A DNA stretch of 64,000 nucleotides from Nematostella vectensis (lineage: Eukaryota; Cnidaria; Anthozoa; Actiniaria; Edwardsiidae), in contig NC_064044.1 in NCBI RefSeq assembly GCF_932526225.1, forward strand, positions 13,765,453 to 13,829,452. The letters run 5' to 3'. Shown here piece after piece: positions 12,497-24,960 of the stretch (positions are counted from its first letter, which is position 1; every line of letters starts with the position of its first letter). Made by a program: the position numbers and the translations under genes. The notes below the pieces were generated by a model, which did not search any database, was not told the DNA's origin, and worked only from the letters and a program-made list of their open reading frames with translations.

Positions 12497-12680
12497 CTTG
12501 TGGTAGCCTAGTTATAAAATGCAATTGTTTTTTTTCTTCTCGCGATATGGACATTCTTGCCCAATACCCAAGAGCCTTTATGATCCCTTCTGCATAATTT
12601 AAAAACGTGTCATGGCCGACATCTTGAATTTTGAAATTCCAGCTCTCAGATCCATGTTATTTGTACATGGATGGGAAACT
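12497..12680 (+). repeat. Segment duplicated at 13030-13310
   Basis: Two blocks recur in the same order: tagttataaaatgcaa followed by poly-T (12510, 13040), and gtcatggccg followed by catcttgaattttgaaattc (12609, 13250). The spacing between them differs. The short matching ORFs (ILNFEIPALRSMLFV) reflect the duplication, not evidence of coding. Confidence 0.7.
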
Positions 12681-14929
12681 ATCGTCTCCTATTTGAATGA
12701 TTTTCTAGATATAGTTGTTCCAGTACGATTTTGCAGAGACACCTCTGACGCGGAACTAAAGGCTTCAAATGGTCAGTATTATGGGGTTACTTCAACCAAG
12801 GAAAACTGAAGACACCACCGAAAATACCGATGACGTCAGACAACAGATGACATAAACCTTGGCCTTGACATTTATCGATGTCATGTTTAACCTTATTTGA
12901 TAACTGCTTATCATGATACCTGTTTATTACGCCAACTGCAGTACAAAACTAATTACACTGATTACACTTTTGTCATTCGTCGCCGAGCTTTTTCGCTTGT
13001 TCTTTTGTCGAATACAGTTTGGTACTGGGATAACTGTGGTAGCCCAGTTATAAAATGCAACTGTTTTTTTTCGTCGTGGTTCCTGACAAAGTGCATTATT
13101 GCGCAATGACCAGGAATCCCATGCGCCATTTTTTTAGTGTACTCATTGCGACCTTACATAACCATTTATCTTACAAGAAGTATCTAGCCTACCGTTCTAC
13201 GTCATCGCAACGCCTAGTTACCTGAATCCTTCTGCATAATTTAAAATTGTGTCATGGCCGCCATCTTGAATTTTAAGATTCCAGCTCTCAGATCCATGTT
13301 ATTTGTGGGCGATTTAATAACTGCATATCCTACCATAGCCTCAATTTCTACCAAGTTATTGTGGAAAAGCATCTCAGCTTGGATTGATTTCGCTGTATTT
13401 ACTCGTGTTTACATTTGCGACCCAAAGAGACTGGAGACATGTGAGGCTCAGGATAAGAATTATGACTGCTGACTGCTGACTGCTCATACAGTTTACTTCA
13501 AGACGTAATTAAATGTAATCTGGACACTCATGAATGGACTCGAGCTATTTACCTTTATTGCTTAATCTATTTTGAAGTGGAAGTTTGAAACAATTGATGC
13601 AAATCGTCTCCTACAAATCGCTTTGTTGATGAATCAATCCCAAAGAATAGGCTACTTAGATCGGACACTTGACCGGCTACCCATAAGATGAATTTTGTTT
13701 TCTTGTTCTCTCTCATTGAATGTTATATCATTTTTAGAGCACAGCATATGTGTAACTTAAATTGAGACAAGTTCCCTCAGAATATCGAGCAGTAAGCGTA
13801 AAAAAAATCTTTTACTAGAAAAGGTAAAAGCCTGCTGCTTTGGCCTTAGTATCTGTTTAGAGGTAACATGTCAATAGTCATGTGTAGTGTAAGATATTTA
13901 AATCTATGAAAATTATTTTGGTACTTTGGTGCCTAGCACCAAAATACCAAAAGAATTAGATGAGTTTTATTATTTACCTAAAATACCTTTATCCCTCATT
14001 GAATGTCATTTTATTTTTATGGAACATTCTTTGTAGTGTTGTTGGTCTTGAAAATATGTATGTGCTCTAATTTAATTTTATTTCGGTGCTAACTCTGCTG
14101 TGGGGATAGTATTTGTAAGATTTTTACACCGCAAAATATTAAAAGAGGGCAGTAAAATCTTTGTCGTACATGTCACAACACAAGGGCCCAAACAAGTTGC
14201 AGATCTCAGGTATCCCAGTCAACCCTGTGCGCAGGGTCTAGTTGTTTATTTTTAATCCTTGATTATCATGTAACTGTTTATTTTGTTGTCATATATTTTG
14301 TATGAGTGTTTTTTCATAATGTCGATATCTATCTAGCTTCTTCAAAAAACGCCGACCCACTTCATTGAAGAAAACGTTGTCATTTTGGGAGTCTGGTAAC
14401 GAGGAAACTTAGTTTCTTTTCAGTGACCTCAACTAACTAAAGATGGTCACAGTAACTGTTTTTCTCTTCTGGTTACAAGCCATAAAGTTAACGAAGCCCC
14501 TTGGGTACGCTCACTTGAAAAATACAAGAATCATGCAGATTTTTTAAATAAGGAATATATTAGTGTCCTTATATGAAAGTGACCGCGTTTGGCAAAAAAG
14601 ACAATTTTCGGCTCAATTTATTGATATGCTTTTTTCTATCGTGTTGTTTTTGAGCAAAGCTTTTTTAAGATGCGTGTATTACATGCTCATCTCACTGATT
14701 GAAGTTACATGCGTGGCATTACTCACAATGTTCTACACGCAAGCAACACGCGTTAATCGCGCAGATCACACCACAGGTAGCCCAAGCTATGCCAATTAGT
14801 AATTTAAACCAAGCGGCTCATTGACCGTTATAGAGAGAACATATTGAGTTGAGTACTTTATGCTAGTATTCTTACATAAAATTGTAATAAATTCAATCCA
14901 ACGTGATGTAGTAATTGTAGTCGTCTGTT

Positions 14930-15095
14930 ATTTCCACGTTTAAGCGATTTAGAGCGCATTCGGGGCCGTTTTAGCGCAGTTCGGTGAAATTTAGAATTTC
15001 CCCCTCTATCACTTTGACTATAGAAAGATAATTTCACCGAACAGCGCTAAAACGGCCCCAGAGATAGGCGCTCTGAATCTCTTAAACGTGGAAAT
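14930..15095. repeat. Long inverted repeat (MITE-like)
   Basis: The ends atttccacgtttaag and cttaaacgtggaaat are complementary. Inside them gcgc...ggggccgttttagcgc pairs with gcgctaaaacggcccc, and ttcggtgaaatt with aatttcaccgaa. It has no coding capacity. Confidence 0.75.
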
Positions 15096-15614
15096 GATAT
15101 GTGCATGCACTAGCAATTACACATTGGCAACAGTCGGGCCAAGAAGGGACAATAGCACAATCTATTAGCCGTGCAGTTCTAAAAAAGAACTAAAAAATAT
15201 CTCAGAAGCCCTAAAAATATCACTTCTAAGAGAATAGCCTATTTTTTCTCGGATACCCCCTAAAAATACCTGAGGCCCGATTTTGACCCCTATTTTACAC
15301 AAGTGCGTAATGAGGATTGACAAGTGCTTATGGGTAAAGATTATTATTTGACTTTTTCCGCTGGTCACTCAAAACACTTCACCCAAGTGCTCATGGGTAA
15401 TGACGATCATGGCTAAAAATGATTTTTTTTCACGCATCTACTCAGGTGACAACCCTCTCTTCCTGCAGGTTGATGACGTCATATCCGCTGGACCAAAAAA
15501 ATACGTTTGGCCAACAGACGATATCATTATTTATCTAAGTATAGATAGATAAATTTAGGAAGCTTATCAACTTTTTTGCAGCTGGAATGCTGAATTACGA
15601 GCTTGTGCTACCCC

Positions 15615-15701
15615 GGGTACCAGATGCTCTTGAGCTTCGCGGCGAAAACGATTTGAGCTCAAATCGTTGGGGCCGCGAAGCTTGATGGAGTCCTGGTACC
15701 C
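15615..15701. repeat. Palindromic element, 87 bp
   Basis: The ends gggtacca and tggtaccc and the inner arms agcttcgcggc/gccgcgaagct and aacgatttgag/ctcaaatcgtt form a nearly loopless cruciform. Probably a fold-back MITE. Confidence 0.7.
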
Positions 15702-15787
15702 ATGGTACGCTCTTGCCAACCGTGAAACACTTTTTTTTTAAACCGTTGAACCCGGAGAAAAAACGGCAAGAACCATTTAACTCAATT

Positions 15788-15870
15788 CACCTCGGAACCG
15801 GGAATCGAACCCGGAACCCAGTGATGAGAGAGAAGGCAATGCAGGAACAGTTCTTATCCGCGCCAACCAT
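15788..15870 (-). mobile_element. tRNA-derived (SINE-like) sequence
   Basis: On the minus strand the sequence has a perfect T-arm (ccggg, ttcgatt, cccgg) and an upstream A-box-like ttggcgcggataagaac, but the acceptor stem does not close. A tRNA-derived SINE head or tRNA pseudogene fits better than a working tRNA. Confidence 0.4.
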
Positions 15871-18511
15871 TCTCCTCTTGTAGAACTCTTAAAGGTGTAA
15901 ATGAACACTCTAGAACACTCTGGATGGTCGAAACTCTCTAAGCGACCACCTCAGGAGTTAGGAAAAAAGATCCTAGTAGGAGTTGGTCGCATGCAAAAAG
16001 CAGGTGGTAGCTTACGAGACTTCTATTAGCTCTGAATTATCTAAATGCCCTCAGAAAGCACCTTAAGATAACAACCACTTATCAGCTTCCGAGCTCTCAT
16101 CCTCTCGTTAAAAAATACTAAGATTGGTTGTGTCTTTTTGTACACTTTTCAAGACCAGCTGCACTAGTTATAAAAAGTGATACTTCCCAGAGGGATTTCT
16201 AAATACTTATTATCTGATCTGTTTAGAAAAGAGTAAAGATGCGTGTCTTTGTATCTTCTAGCTGCAGATAGGTGTATCCAGGGGGCCGGATATTTGTGGT
16301 GTACGGGTCCTGGTTAGAGTCACTTGGCACGGGGCATGACACGTCCATGCCTGCAAGACGAACTCAACAACACTTCATGACACAAGTGGCATTGACGACA
16401 GTCGAGCAGTAAGGCAAGCTCAAATTTATCCCCTATAACAGACCAAAAACAGATATCTGGAGCATCACACAATCCTTTTATACAGTTCGCTTTCTTTAGT
16501 TGAGGTTTCCGAACAAAGAAAAAGACGCGGCTTTTTCGAGGTAAGGCAGCATGATTTGAGCAAAAATGATCCACCCTTGACTTGCGTATTTCGTGATAAA
16601 ACGCTAAGAGAGTGTACGAGCGAGATGCGTCTCTTACTTCTAGTAAGAAATCTTTTGAAGCTGAAGTCTTAGACGTTCTCAGAGCTTCTCAACACCAAGA
16701 CGTGCTGGCATCGGCTTGTTCGCAGATTTCTCGCTTGGATTCAATGCTAGATTGTGTGTTTATCTAATTTCGCAGTATGCACTTGAAGTCTGATTAACCT
16801 GTGTTTAGGGAATGCCCATCACTTGGTGAAAATACTAGATTGTAGCCGGCTTAGAAAACAGGGTTTAAGAAGATTATCTCACTTCTCACGTTTTTTCCTA
16901 AATCGACTACACATACTAAAGCCACTAAAGCTCTATGTATTTTTAAGTTACTGCGTGGTAACGTGATAGCTCTGATTCTGCGAAAAACTATTTACCGCTT
17001 AACTCGTTTATTTTCTGTGGTTGAATCAAAAGGTAAATGATAAATATGTATCTATATTTTGAATAAGACTAAAGAAGTGATTCGGCAAACACAATCGTCT
17101 CCCCTGTTTTGAAATGTCTGGCTTTCGTCAAATTATTTTGTGCTCTTGAAAACAAGAGTGTTTTTTGATCCTTTTGATCAAACTCCTGCACGACACTTCA
17201 GATAACTCGAGAAAAAAAATACCAAACGAAGATGGCTAAGATTGGAGTAGATCATACCGTTTTGATAGAAGGAGAATTTTATATTAGGGCTTCAGGCTTT
17301 CATCTCGTTAATCCACCTTTGGCTTATTTTCCCGCCCTGAGGCTTACGGAAATAAGGTTACGATGTTAAACATACCTAAATAGCAAGAGGAAAGATACTA
17401 TTCATGTACGTGTTGGCTATTTCTCCTGCTCTTTAAGAAAAGCTTAAAAGACATTTGACGGGTGTGGAGGAAATTGGTACTTTCGACGAGTTGAGTGGAA
17501 TTAAATTTCTGCTAAGAACACTTTAGAGTGAAGAGCCTTCCGTGAGAACTGTCACAATTTCCACGTGATTTTTGTATCGTCAAGCGTGACATTGAAAAGA
17601 AGAATCAACGCCAAGTGCTTGGTGGAAAATAACTAGGGAACCAATACAAACGCAGAATGAATGCTAAAATGTCAAAAATGTCTTTTTAATACTAGACAAT
17701 TGATTGGCCAAGACACAAACAAAGATTTTAGCTTTTGGGCTGATTATCATGTATAATTTAGATGTTCAAATGAAATGAAATATGTAAAACAATCAAAAGA
17801 TATTGCATTTGTTTCTTTTGATTGGTTCAGCACAGAAAATCACGAATGATATCATTTTCGATTTGATTAAGCATTGCCTAAAAGCGGAGCTAGCGTAATG
17901 TCACTTACAGAAATAGTTAAGAAGGAGATTTTTGATAAGATCTGATTTTAGCAGGCGTCAACGAATGACGTCACAGCGCAATGAAAAATAGGTACACTAC
18001 GAAACGACAGAAAAACCTGTGGTGTATTGTAACTCGCTTTGTCTCATGGGTATCATATACATCTTTTTTCGTGTCCACCACCGAACGCAACTGAAGTGAT
18101 GTCATGGTCATCATCCTCTGGATGGACGAACTAGAAAAAAAATACACCTTTTACACTGCACCGAAACCAATAGACATGAATGAAAATTTGGATTATATTT
18201 ATTATTATTTTTATTAATTAATTATTTATGTACTTTTAACACAGTGTACATCTTTTTAAATATTATACGTACATATGTAGTGTATGTTTTATTTATATAT
18301 TTTCATGTTATACCAACTCGATGTAAAAACCCGCCGTCAATAAAGTAGATGTAGGTTGTTAGCGCAAATGGCGAATGGCAATTGCTAAATGGCAGCTCTC
18401 TACGACCGAAAGAAGTATTTCTTTTGTGTTTTCTACATCAACATAGATACTTAATTTAAACTCGAATTCACAGAGTAGCTATAAAGCTACTGTCTCCGAG
18501 CAAAACAAAAG

Positions 18512-18874
18512 TTACACGCACACGAGATATAAAATGTATATACAAAAAATAAATGAGATAAAATAAAAATGAATTGATAAAACAAATAAAATGTAAATCT
18601 CTATGAGTTTTATATTTATGGCTAGGCCTAGAGAGTAAAGTATGTTCTTGAAAGCTGCTAGGAAGTTTTTAGATCTAACAGCTACCTGTAGTAAGTTCCA
18701 GGTTTTGGCAGCGAAATACCGAAAAGATGCCATTAGTAGTCGTATAAGGCTTAACGTATTACCTACAAAAGAGTAATCGAACTCTAAACGAGATGCGCGC
18801 ATCTCCCCCCATGTACGTGACTGTAATGCCAACCTGCCGTGGGTCATGCCTCTGGGCCTGCTGCTTGTTTTCAT
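18512..18874 (-). pseudogene. LINE reverse-transcriptase C-terminal remnant
   Basis: The 120-residue frame contains LMASFRYFAAKTWNLLQV followed by RSKNFLAAFKNIL. This matches the usual C-terminal signature of non-LTR retrotransposon ORF2 proteins (aaxxWNxLPxxVRxxxSLxxFKxxL). No RT core lies upstream, so it is a severely truncated copy, and the AT-rich hydrophobic tail is probably 3' UTR read-through. Confidence 0.6.
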
Positions 18875-19774
18875 TGTCTTTTGTGGCTGGGACTCACCTT
18901 AAAAACCTTTGAGAACAGCATTTAGAAAAAAATTTTAGTTTCATGACAAAAAGGCCAATGAAGCTACTATGAAATAGGTATCTTAAATTGCTATGCTGAA
19001 ATGGCAAATAAACTTCCCGCACGTGCTACCCACTTCCCGCACGTGCAACCCACATGGACGACTCTCTTGGAACTCGTAGGTTACATATATTTTACACCTT
19101 CTATTGAGATTAATGAAGTCGGTTATTGAAAGCCATTTTATACTTTTAAAGTGCAACCGAAAATTTCTGCACCGGATGATCGATCCGACCATCCGTGATC
19201 AAGTGACATAGAAGGCCCCCAACAAATTTCAAATGCTCCGCATTCACGAGTTTATAAGGTTCCTCTATAAAAGGGAGAGCTCCTCTCATCTTCGGGCTCA
19301 AGAACAATCAGTTATCAATCAGCCGTCAATGAGTCATGTCACGACAATTGCTCTGAGCGCTAAATTCAAATTTTATATCCTAAACCATATTAAATATCAT
19401 TCCTAGAGTTGTTCATCTAAAAATGGTTCTATTTATAATAAAATAATGCTATACCAAGCTGTGTGCGCTTTTATATACGAGCATTTTCATCACAGCATGC
19501 AGATGCGGTAGATAATAGATAGAGCAAAATTTAAAAATTTTGCACCGAAAACGTGAGTGGACAGCAAATCATTTATCTATTAATCTTGTTACCTGTTACC
19601 TTGTTATCTGTTACTTGTTACCTGTTACTTGTTACCAAAAATAGTTTTATTCCAACCAACTGAGGCTCAGAGATAAGAAATTTTAAAGGAGACTTTGGAT
19701 AATTTGTGACTGCTACCTTGACAGTGTTCTGATTATAATTGCAAATTCGAGCCCGGGGTGGGAGGAGCTTTCCC
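18875..19774. other. Gene-free interval
   Basis: It holds a small duplication (acttcccgcacgtgc twice, 19012-19050), a possible TATA promoter near 19265, and short ttacctgtta repeats at 19589-19635. I recognise no exon. Confidence 0.5.
19263..19300 (+). promoter_or_regulatory. Possible TATA-type core promoter
   Basis: The run ctctataaaagggagag is a near-ideal TATA box in otherwise low-GC DNA, and about 30 bp downstream is tcaagaacaatcagtt. The next frame is only a 23-codon ORF (from 19329), so no gene is assigned to it. Confidence 0.25.
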
Positions 19775-20045
19775 TTTTATAGCAGAACCTTGTGTTTAAA
19801 AGGGAGTTCTTATAAGAATAAAAAAAGTGTTGTTGTTTTACAAAGTAATGAGTCGCGACTGCATTTTTATAGCAGAACCTTGTGTTTAAAAGGGAGTTCT
19901 TATAAGAATAAAAAAAGTGTTGTTGTTTTACAAAGTAATGAGTCGCGACTGCATTTTTATAGCAGAACCTTGTGTTTAAAAGGGAGTTCTTATAAGAATA
20001 TAAAAAAGTGTTGTTGTTTTACAAAGTAATGAGTCGCGACTGCAT
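19775..20045. repeat. 90-bp tandem repeat, 3 units
   Basis: agcagaaccttgtgtttaaa starts at 19781, 19871 and 19961, exactly 90 bp apart and almost identical, so the expansion is recent. The 96-codon ORF follows from 90 being divisible by 3. Confidence 0.9.
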
Positions 20046-20104
20046 TTTTTCGTCACCAGGCCACTACCAAAAATATGATGCGCATCATGACTGACTCGTC
20101 CTTT

Positions 20105-20480
20105 GTCAAGTACTAGTCACGCAACGTGTAACGCTCTCTAGTCACGCAACGTGTAACGCTCTCTAGTCACGCAACGTGTAACGCTTATTAGACTTTAACA
20201 ATAACGCCTAGTGGTCAAGCATCGTGTAACACTTATTAGTCAAGCTACGTGTAACACTTAGAAGTCACGCAACGTGTAACGCTCTGTAGTCACGCAACAT
20301 ATGACCCTTAGTAGTCACACAACGTGTGACGCCGCATAGTAAAGTAACGCGCAACGCTCAGTAGTAAAACAACGTGTATTGCCTAGTAGTCACACAAATT
20401 TAACGCTTAGTAGTCAACGCCTAGTAGTCACGCAATGTGTAACGCCTACTGCTTACGCAACGTGTAACGCTCAGAAGTAG
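20105..20480. repeat. GTCACGCAACGTGT minisatellite, locus A
   Basis: The unit is about 23-26 bp, agtcacgcaacgtgtaacgc plus a variable tail. A second locus of the same family lies at 51838-52092. The array ends about 100 bp before the Wnt8-like start codon. Confidence 0.85.
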
Positions 20481-20586
20481 CTTACACCTAGATTAATATT
20501 AATAGCGATTTGCAACAAAAAATCTCTCGCATTGTCTTACGCCAGGATAATTGCTAACTAACACGTGACTGGTCCGTAACAAATCC

Positions 20587-23500
20587 ATGAGCGTCATGCG
20601 TGCTTTACTATTGGTTTACGTCATCATGACAAGTACGATGCCCTGCCAAGGACAAAGCAGAAAAAAGATGTAAGTCCACAGATTCGACTTCCGTGACAAT
20701 GTTTTGTACTTGTTTTCAATATTTAAAGTTTCCTTCATTTCATAACTAACGGAATACATTTGGTGCATGTTGATTAGCACTTTGAGGGTAGGTGGCGCAA
20801 TTAGACACTTTTAAGATTTTGAATGACGGAAGCCAGAATTTTGCTGTTGGAGTCCACGATAGTTCGCAGAATATTGACAATTACAGTAAGGCTGACTATT
20901 TGCTAAGGTTTAACAATGTTTTCTTTTGTTTCAGGGCTGTTTTAAAAGTTCTTCGTGGAAGGGAGGTCAGTTTGTATTCCATTTTGAGCCATGAGTGCAC
21001 TTGTGCCATGTTCAAATTGATCACTCTTTTTAATAACTCCTTTATTTAGGCTTACGACAAGCTTGTGTCAAGCATACAGAAAGGTGCAAAACTTGGATTA
21101 CAAGAATGTAGATCGCAGTTCCGAAATGAAAAATGGAACTGCACAATGGTCGTCAAGACGAAAAATAAAAGTACTTCAAAGCAAAATCCAGCCTATGTGA
21201 TGTCCATGGTTCCGCACGGTAGGAATATCACTAATTCACTGTTCTTGCATTATACATTTCCACTGTTCTTGCATAATATATCTACACTGTTCTTGCATTA
21301 TATATCTTCACTGTTCTTGCATTATATATCTCCACTGTTCTTGCATTACATATCTCCACTGTTCTTGCATTACATATCGCCACTGTTCAGGAATTACATA
21401 TCTCCACTGTTCTTGCATTATATATCTCCACTGTTCTTGCATTATATATCTCCACTGTTCTTGCATTATATATCTCCACTGTTCTTGCATTACATATCTT
21501 CACTGTTCTTGCATTATGTATCTTCACTGTTCTTGTATCACATATCTTCACTGTTCTTGCATTATATATATTCAGTGTTTCTTGCATTATTCACTACTCT
21601 TATTTTTTCCCAATTAATTGCATTACTCACTACGGAAAATATCTCCCACTACAAAGTAATGGTGGTGAATATCTCCCAGTATAAGTAATCGCGGAGAGTA
21701 TCTATGCCACTATCCTTTATTTTAAGATAATTGTCCCCTCTGATCTCAGCAACCCGTGAGATGGCGTTTGCGCATGGCATAAGCGCGGCTGGCGTGACGT
21801 TTGCGCTGACCATGGATTGCCGACTGGGCGCGTTCGAAGACTGCTCATGTATTCACGGGAAGAGTGAAGGGAACAAAGGGAATTGGTGGGGAGGATGCAA
21901 TGAGAACGTCAAGTTCGGAGAAGTCATGGCTAGGCATTTCTTAGAAGCCTTACAAAGTGGCAAAGACGAGCACTCACTTCTTAACGTGCACAACAACGAG
22001 GTCGGGAGAAAGGTAGGCCATGTGATATGATATGATTAACATGGTCAACATAATATCACATGATTAACGTGGTCAACACGATTTGATATGATTAACGTGG
22101 TCAACACGATATGGTATGAAAAACGTTTTCAAAACGATATGATATGATGAACGTGGTCAACACATTATGATATGATGAACGTGGTCAACACGATATGATA
22201 TGATAAACGTGGTCAACACGATTTGATATGGTTAACGTGGTCAACACGATATGATATGATTAACGTGGTCAACACGATATGATATGATATGATATGATAA
22301 ACGTGGTCAACACGATTTGATACGGTTAACGTGGTCAACACGATATGATATGATTAACGTGGTCAACACGATATGATATGATTAACGTGGTCAACACGAT
22401 TTGATACGGTTAACGTGGTCAACACGATTTGACATGATTAACGTGGTCAACACGATTTGATATGATTAACGTGGTCAACACGATATGGTATGAAAAACGT
22501 TTTCAAAACGATATGATATGATGAACGTGGTCAACACATTATGATATGATGAACGTGGTCAACACGATATGATATGATAAACGTGGTCAACACGATTTGA
22601 TATGGTTAACGTGGTCAACACGATATGATATGATTAACGTGGTCAACACGATATGATATGATATGATATGATAAACGTGGTCAACACGATTTGATACGGT
22701 TAACGTGGTCAACACGATATGATATGATTAACGTGGTCAACACGATATGATATGATTAACGTGGTCAACACGATTTGATACGGTTAACGTGGTCAACACG
22801 ATTTGATATGATTAACGTGGTCAACACGATATGATATGATTAACGTGGTCAACACGATATGATATGATTAACGTGGTCAACACGATATGATATGATTAAC
22901 GTGGTCAACACGATATGATACGATTAACGTGGTCAACACGATATGGTATGATTAACGTGGTCAACACGATATGATATGATTAACGTGGTCAACACGATAT
23001 GATTAACATGGTCAACACGATATGATATGATTAACGTGGTCAGCACGATATGATTAACGTGGTCAACTACTACCCTAGATAGGTACCAGCCCCTCCCCCT
23101 ACCCTACCCTAGATAGGTACCAGCCCCTCCCCCTACCCTACCCTAGATAGGTACCAGCCCCTCCCCCTACCCTACCCTAGATAGGTACCAGCCCCTCCCC
23201 CTACCCTACCCTAGATAGGTACCAGCCCCTCTCCCTACCCTACCCTAGATAGGTACCAGCCCCTCCCCCTACCCTACCCTAGATAGGTACAAGAAGGATG
23301 CTGAAGAATCATGTATTTCAGGCGGTCAGGGCGACCTTGAAGCGGGAGTGTCGTTGCCATGGTATCAGCGGGAGTTGTTCGACAAGAACATGCTGGCGTA
23401 AGCTGTCGTCATTCGCCGAGGTCGGTCAATACTTGGTGGAAAAATACAGCACAGCGAAGCGGGTCATCTTCCAAAATGGCAATTTTTACGAGCTGACGAT

Positions 23501-23810
23501 GCTTGGTACCAGGCCCATTTCCAAAAAAGACAACAACTTCATCTACAACGAGTCCTCCCCAGACTACTGTCAGCGAAACATGACCGTGGGCTCGGCAGGG
23601 GTACTGGGTCGAGAGTGCGAGGGGAGTAAGGATGAGTTGGTGCGGTGCCGGCAATTGTGTGACTCGTGTAGGTTTGACACGCAGGAATTCACGGAAATAA
23701 AAAACACGTTTTGTAACTGCAAGTTTCACTGGTGCTGCAAGGTGAAGTGCATGACTTGTAAAGAGACGACCAGGAAAACGCGATGCGTAGCCAGGCAACA
23801 AGCCTTATGA
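20587..23810 (+). CDS. Wnt8: Wnt8-like secreted signalling protein (5 exons)
   Basis: Predicted exons are 20587-20669, 20935-20965, 21050-21218, 21750-22012 and 23322-23810, with consistent phases, giving 344 residues as expected for a Wnt. Wnts are lipidated secreted ligands for Frizzled/LRP receptors that set body axes in cnidarians. An N-terminal signal peptide (MSVMRALLLVYVIMTS) is followed by LGLQECRSQFRNEKWNC, TREMAFAHGISAAGV, WGGCNENVKFGE and HNNEVGRK, then ECRCHGISGSCSTRTCW with the palmitoleoylation serine at about residue 200. The end has the paired cysteines FCNCKFHWCCKVKCMTC. Sequons are NCT (exon 3) and NMT (exon 5). The form AFAHGISAAGV...WGGCNEN and the lack of the extra cysteines of other subfamilies favour Wnt8. 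The 31-nt exon 2 rests on phase and splice consensus only. Subfamily is less certain than family. Confidence 0.9.
21232..21590. repeat. 24-bp minisatellite in Wnt8 intron 3
   Basis: The unit is cactgttcttgcattatata plus tctc, about 15 copies, starting roughly 10 bp after the donor of exon 3. As 24 is divisible by 3, the intron stays open in frame with exon 3 and would encode repeats of LFLHYISP if retained. Confidence 0.9.
22017..23066. repeat. 28-bp minisatellite in Wnt8 intron 4, about 37 units
   Basis: The unit is acgtggtcaacacgatatga plus tatgatta, beginning within 7 bp of the exon-4 donor. A rare variant (tgaaaaacgttttcaaaacg) occurs at about 22117 and 22491, revealing a higher-order repeat of 374 bp. 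Confidence 0.92.
23067..23290. repeat. Second minisatellite in Wnt8 intron 4
   Basis: The C-rich unit is approximately ccctagataggtaccagccc plus ctccccctaccct, about 6.5 nearly identical copies. It abuts the 28-bp array and ends about 30 bp before exon 5. Confidence 0.9.
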
Positions 23811-23821
23811 AGCGGCCTGGT

Positions 23822-23903
23822 TCTCTAGCGGATCTACGAAGGTATTAGGGGGTTCGAACCCCCCTTGTACTGGCCCTTGCCAAAAAGCTAGATCCGCCCC
23901 TGC
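23822..23903. mobile_element. MITE-like remnant in Wnt8 3' UTR
   Basis: The ends ctagcggatct and agatccgcccctg are partly inverted. Between them is the palindrome gggggttcgaaccccc. Confidence 0.4.
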
Positions 23904-23946
23904 TGTTCAAGTATCAAAGCTGTCAAAATGAAATGAACCTGTAGGA

Positions 23947-23952
23947 AATAAA
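23947..23952 (+). promoter_or_regulatory. Likely Wnt8 polyadenylation signal
   Basis: The first AATAAA after the stop codon, 137 bp downstream, within ggaaataaaacggg. Confidence 0.5.
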
Positions 23953-24234
23953 ACGGGAGTTAATTTCTGTTTGTGCGCCCACCTTATTCGTTGATTTCGA
24001 AGAATCTCTGATCAACTGGAAGCCGCTAATAAGCATCCCAGGCGCGTACCCAGGATTGGCCGAGGGGGGAGGGGGTGCGAAGTCATGGGTACATATAAAA
24101 AATCATAGTATTTGAAGATTCCTTAAGAAATGACCCACTTTTTGGCCGCCAAGGGGGGGGGGGGGGGGGGGGGGGCGCAGCCTGTGTTCGTGCGCGCATC
24201 ACCGGACAATGTGTTTATTATAGCTTGTATGGAC

Positions 24235-24960
24235 CGGGCTGTTTAGCCAGACGAGCTTTCGAATTTAAAAGACATAACACCATTATACCTAATTAATAAA
24301 AAATCTTTATTGTAAATTTATGTCCTCGAACGCGCGCTATAAAACTGCAAACTACGACAACTTTAAAGTACAATAGAATGTTAAAGAACTATCAGGCATA
24401 TTCGAGAAAGTATTTGGAATCAATTCTTCAAAAAAAAAAGAACAAAAATAGTCATTGAGAAATCAAACACAGCGCGCCCTCGTTTGAATTGAAAAATAAA
24501 ATTAAAAAACAGCGTGCGTGCGCTCATTTGCACTTAGGGGCCGTCCACACTAACACGGATTCGTTTGAATCCGTATACTTTTTGATAGGTTTAGGCCTTC
24601 CGTCCACACTAACACGCGTGTGGACGGTCGAATCCGTATCAATATGAAAAAAAGATGGCGTCATATTGCAGGCGCGCGCTGCTTTGAGCATGCGCATATA
24701 AAAATGACGTCACCCTGTACCTTTCAGCGTTTTCAAACGTTTGAATCCGTGTTAGTGTGGACGGCTGGATCCAGGCGAACACGATGCGAAAACGATAGTG
24801 TGGACGCGAATCAAGTGATACGTTTTCGGCGAACGAATCCGGATACTTTTGAATCCGTATTAGTGTGGACGACCCCTTAGTGAAGTCAAATGACGAATGA
24901 CAGCTTGCCTAAGGCAAGTCCCTTTTAAAGCGCGCGTTCGTGTTTAAGGACTTTTGTGAT
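24235..24960 (-). repeat. Interspersed repeat copy, interrupted by a MITE
   Basis: Reverse-complement matches to 32585-32940 include gagaatgttaaagaact, cattgagaaatcaaacac and gacagcttgcctaaggcaag. The copy at 32.6 kb is uninterrupted, while this one carries the insertion at 24537-24876. The element type is unknown. Confidence 0.75.
24537..24876. mobile_element. MITE with GGGGCCGTCCACACTA inverted ends
   Basis: Left end ggggccgtccacactaacac and right end complementary to ggggtcgtccacactaatac give inverted repeats of at least 25 bp with few mismatches. TTA flanks both sides as a probable target duplication. An internal palindrome lies at 24602-24627. It is non-autonomous. Confidence 0.85.

Larger units (their letters stand above)
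11111..18511. other. Gene-free interval with repeat remnants
   Basis: I find no convincing exon here. Short ORFs (12612-12809, 13254-13472, 14563-14799 plus; 16320-16574 minus) lack domain signals. Contents are repeated GGGCGTT-type sequence (11510-11870), CT-rich DNA (12170-12250), a duplicated segment, two inverted repeats and a tRNA-derived element, listed separately. AATAAA near 11333 and 11695 could serve SLC17 polyadenylation. Confidence 0.5.

Noticed and set aside
12612..13472. Two small ORFs sharing ILNFxIPALRSMLFV
   Set aside because: Similarity comes from a duplicated DNA block that also covers non-coding flanks; the frames diverge after the block.
15788..15870. Functional tRNA gene
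   Set aside because: The T-arm is good, but no closed acceptor stem or clear anticodon arm could be folded; the same holds at 63118-63186.
18983..19192. Upstream part of the LINE at 18512-18874
   Set aside because: No reverse-transcriptase motif in any frame.
23409..23801. 130-codon antisense ORF
   Set aside because: Shadow of the last Wnt8 exon.
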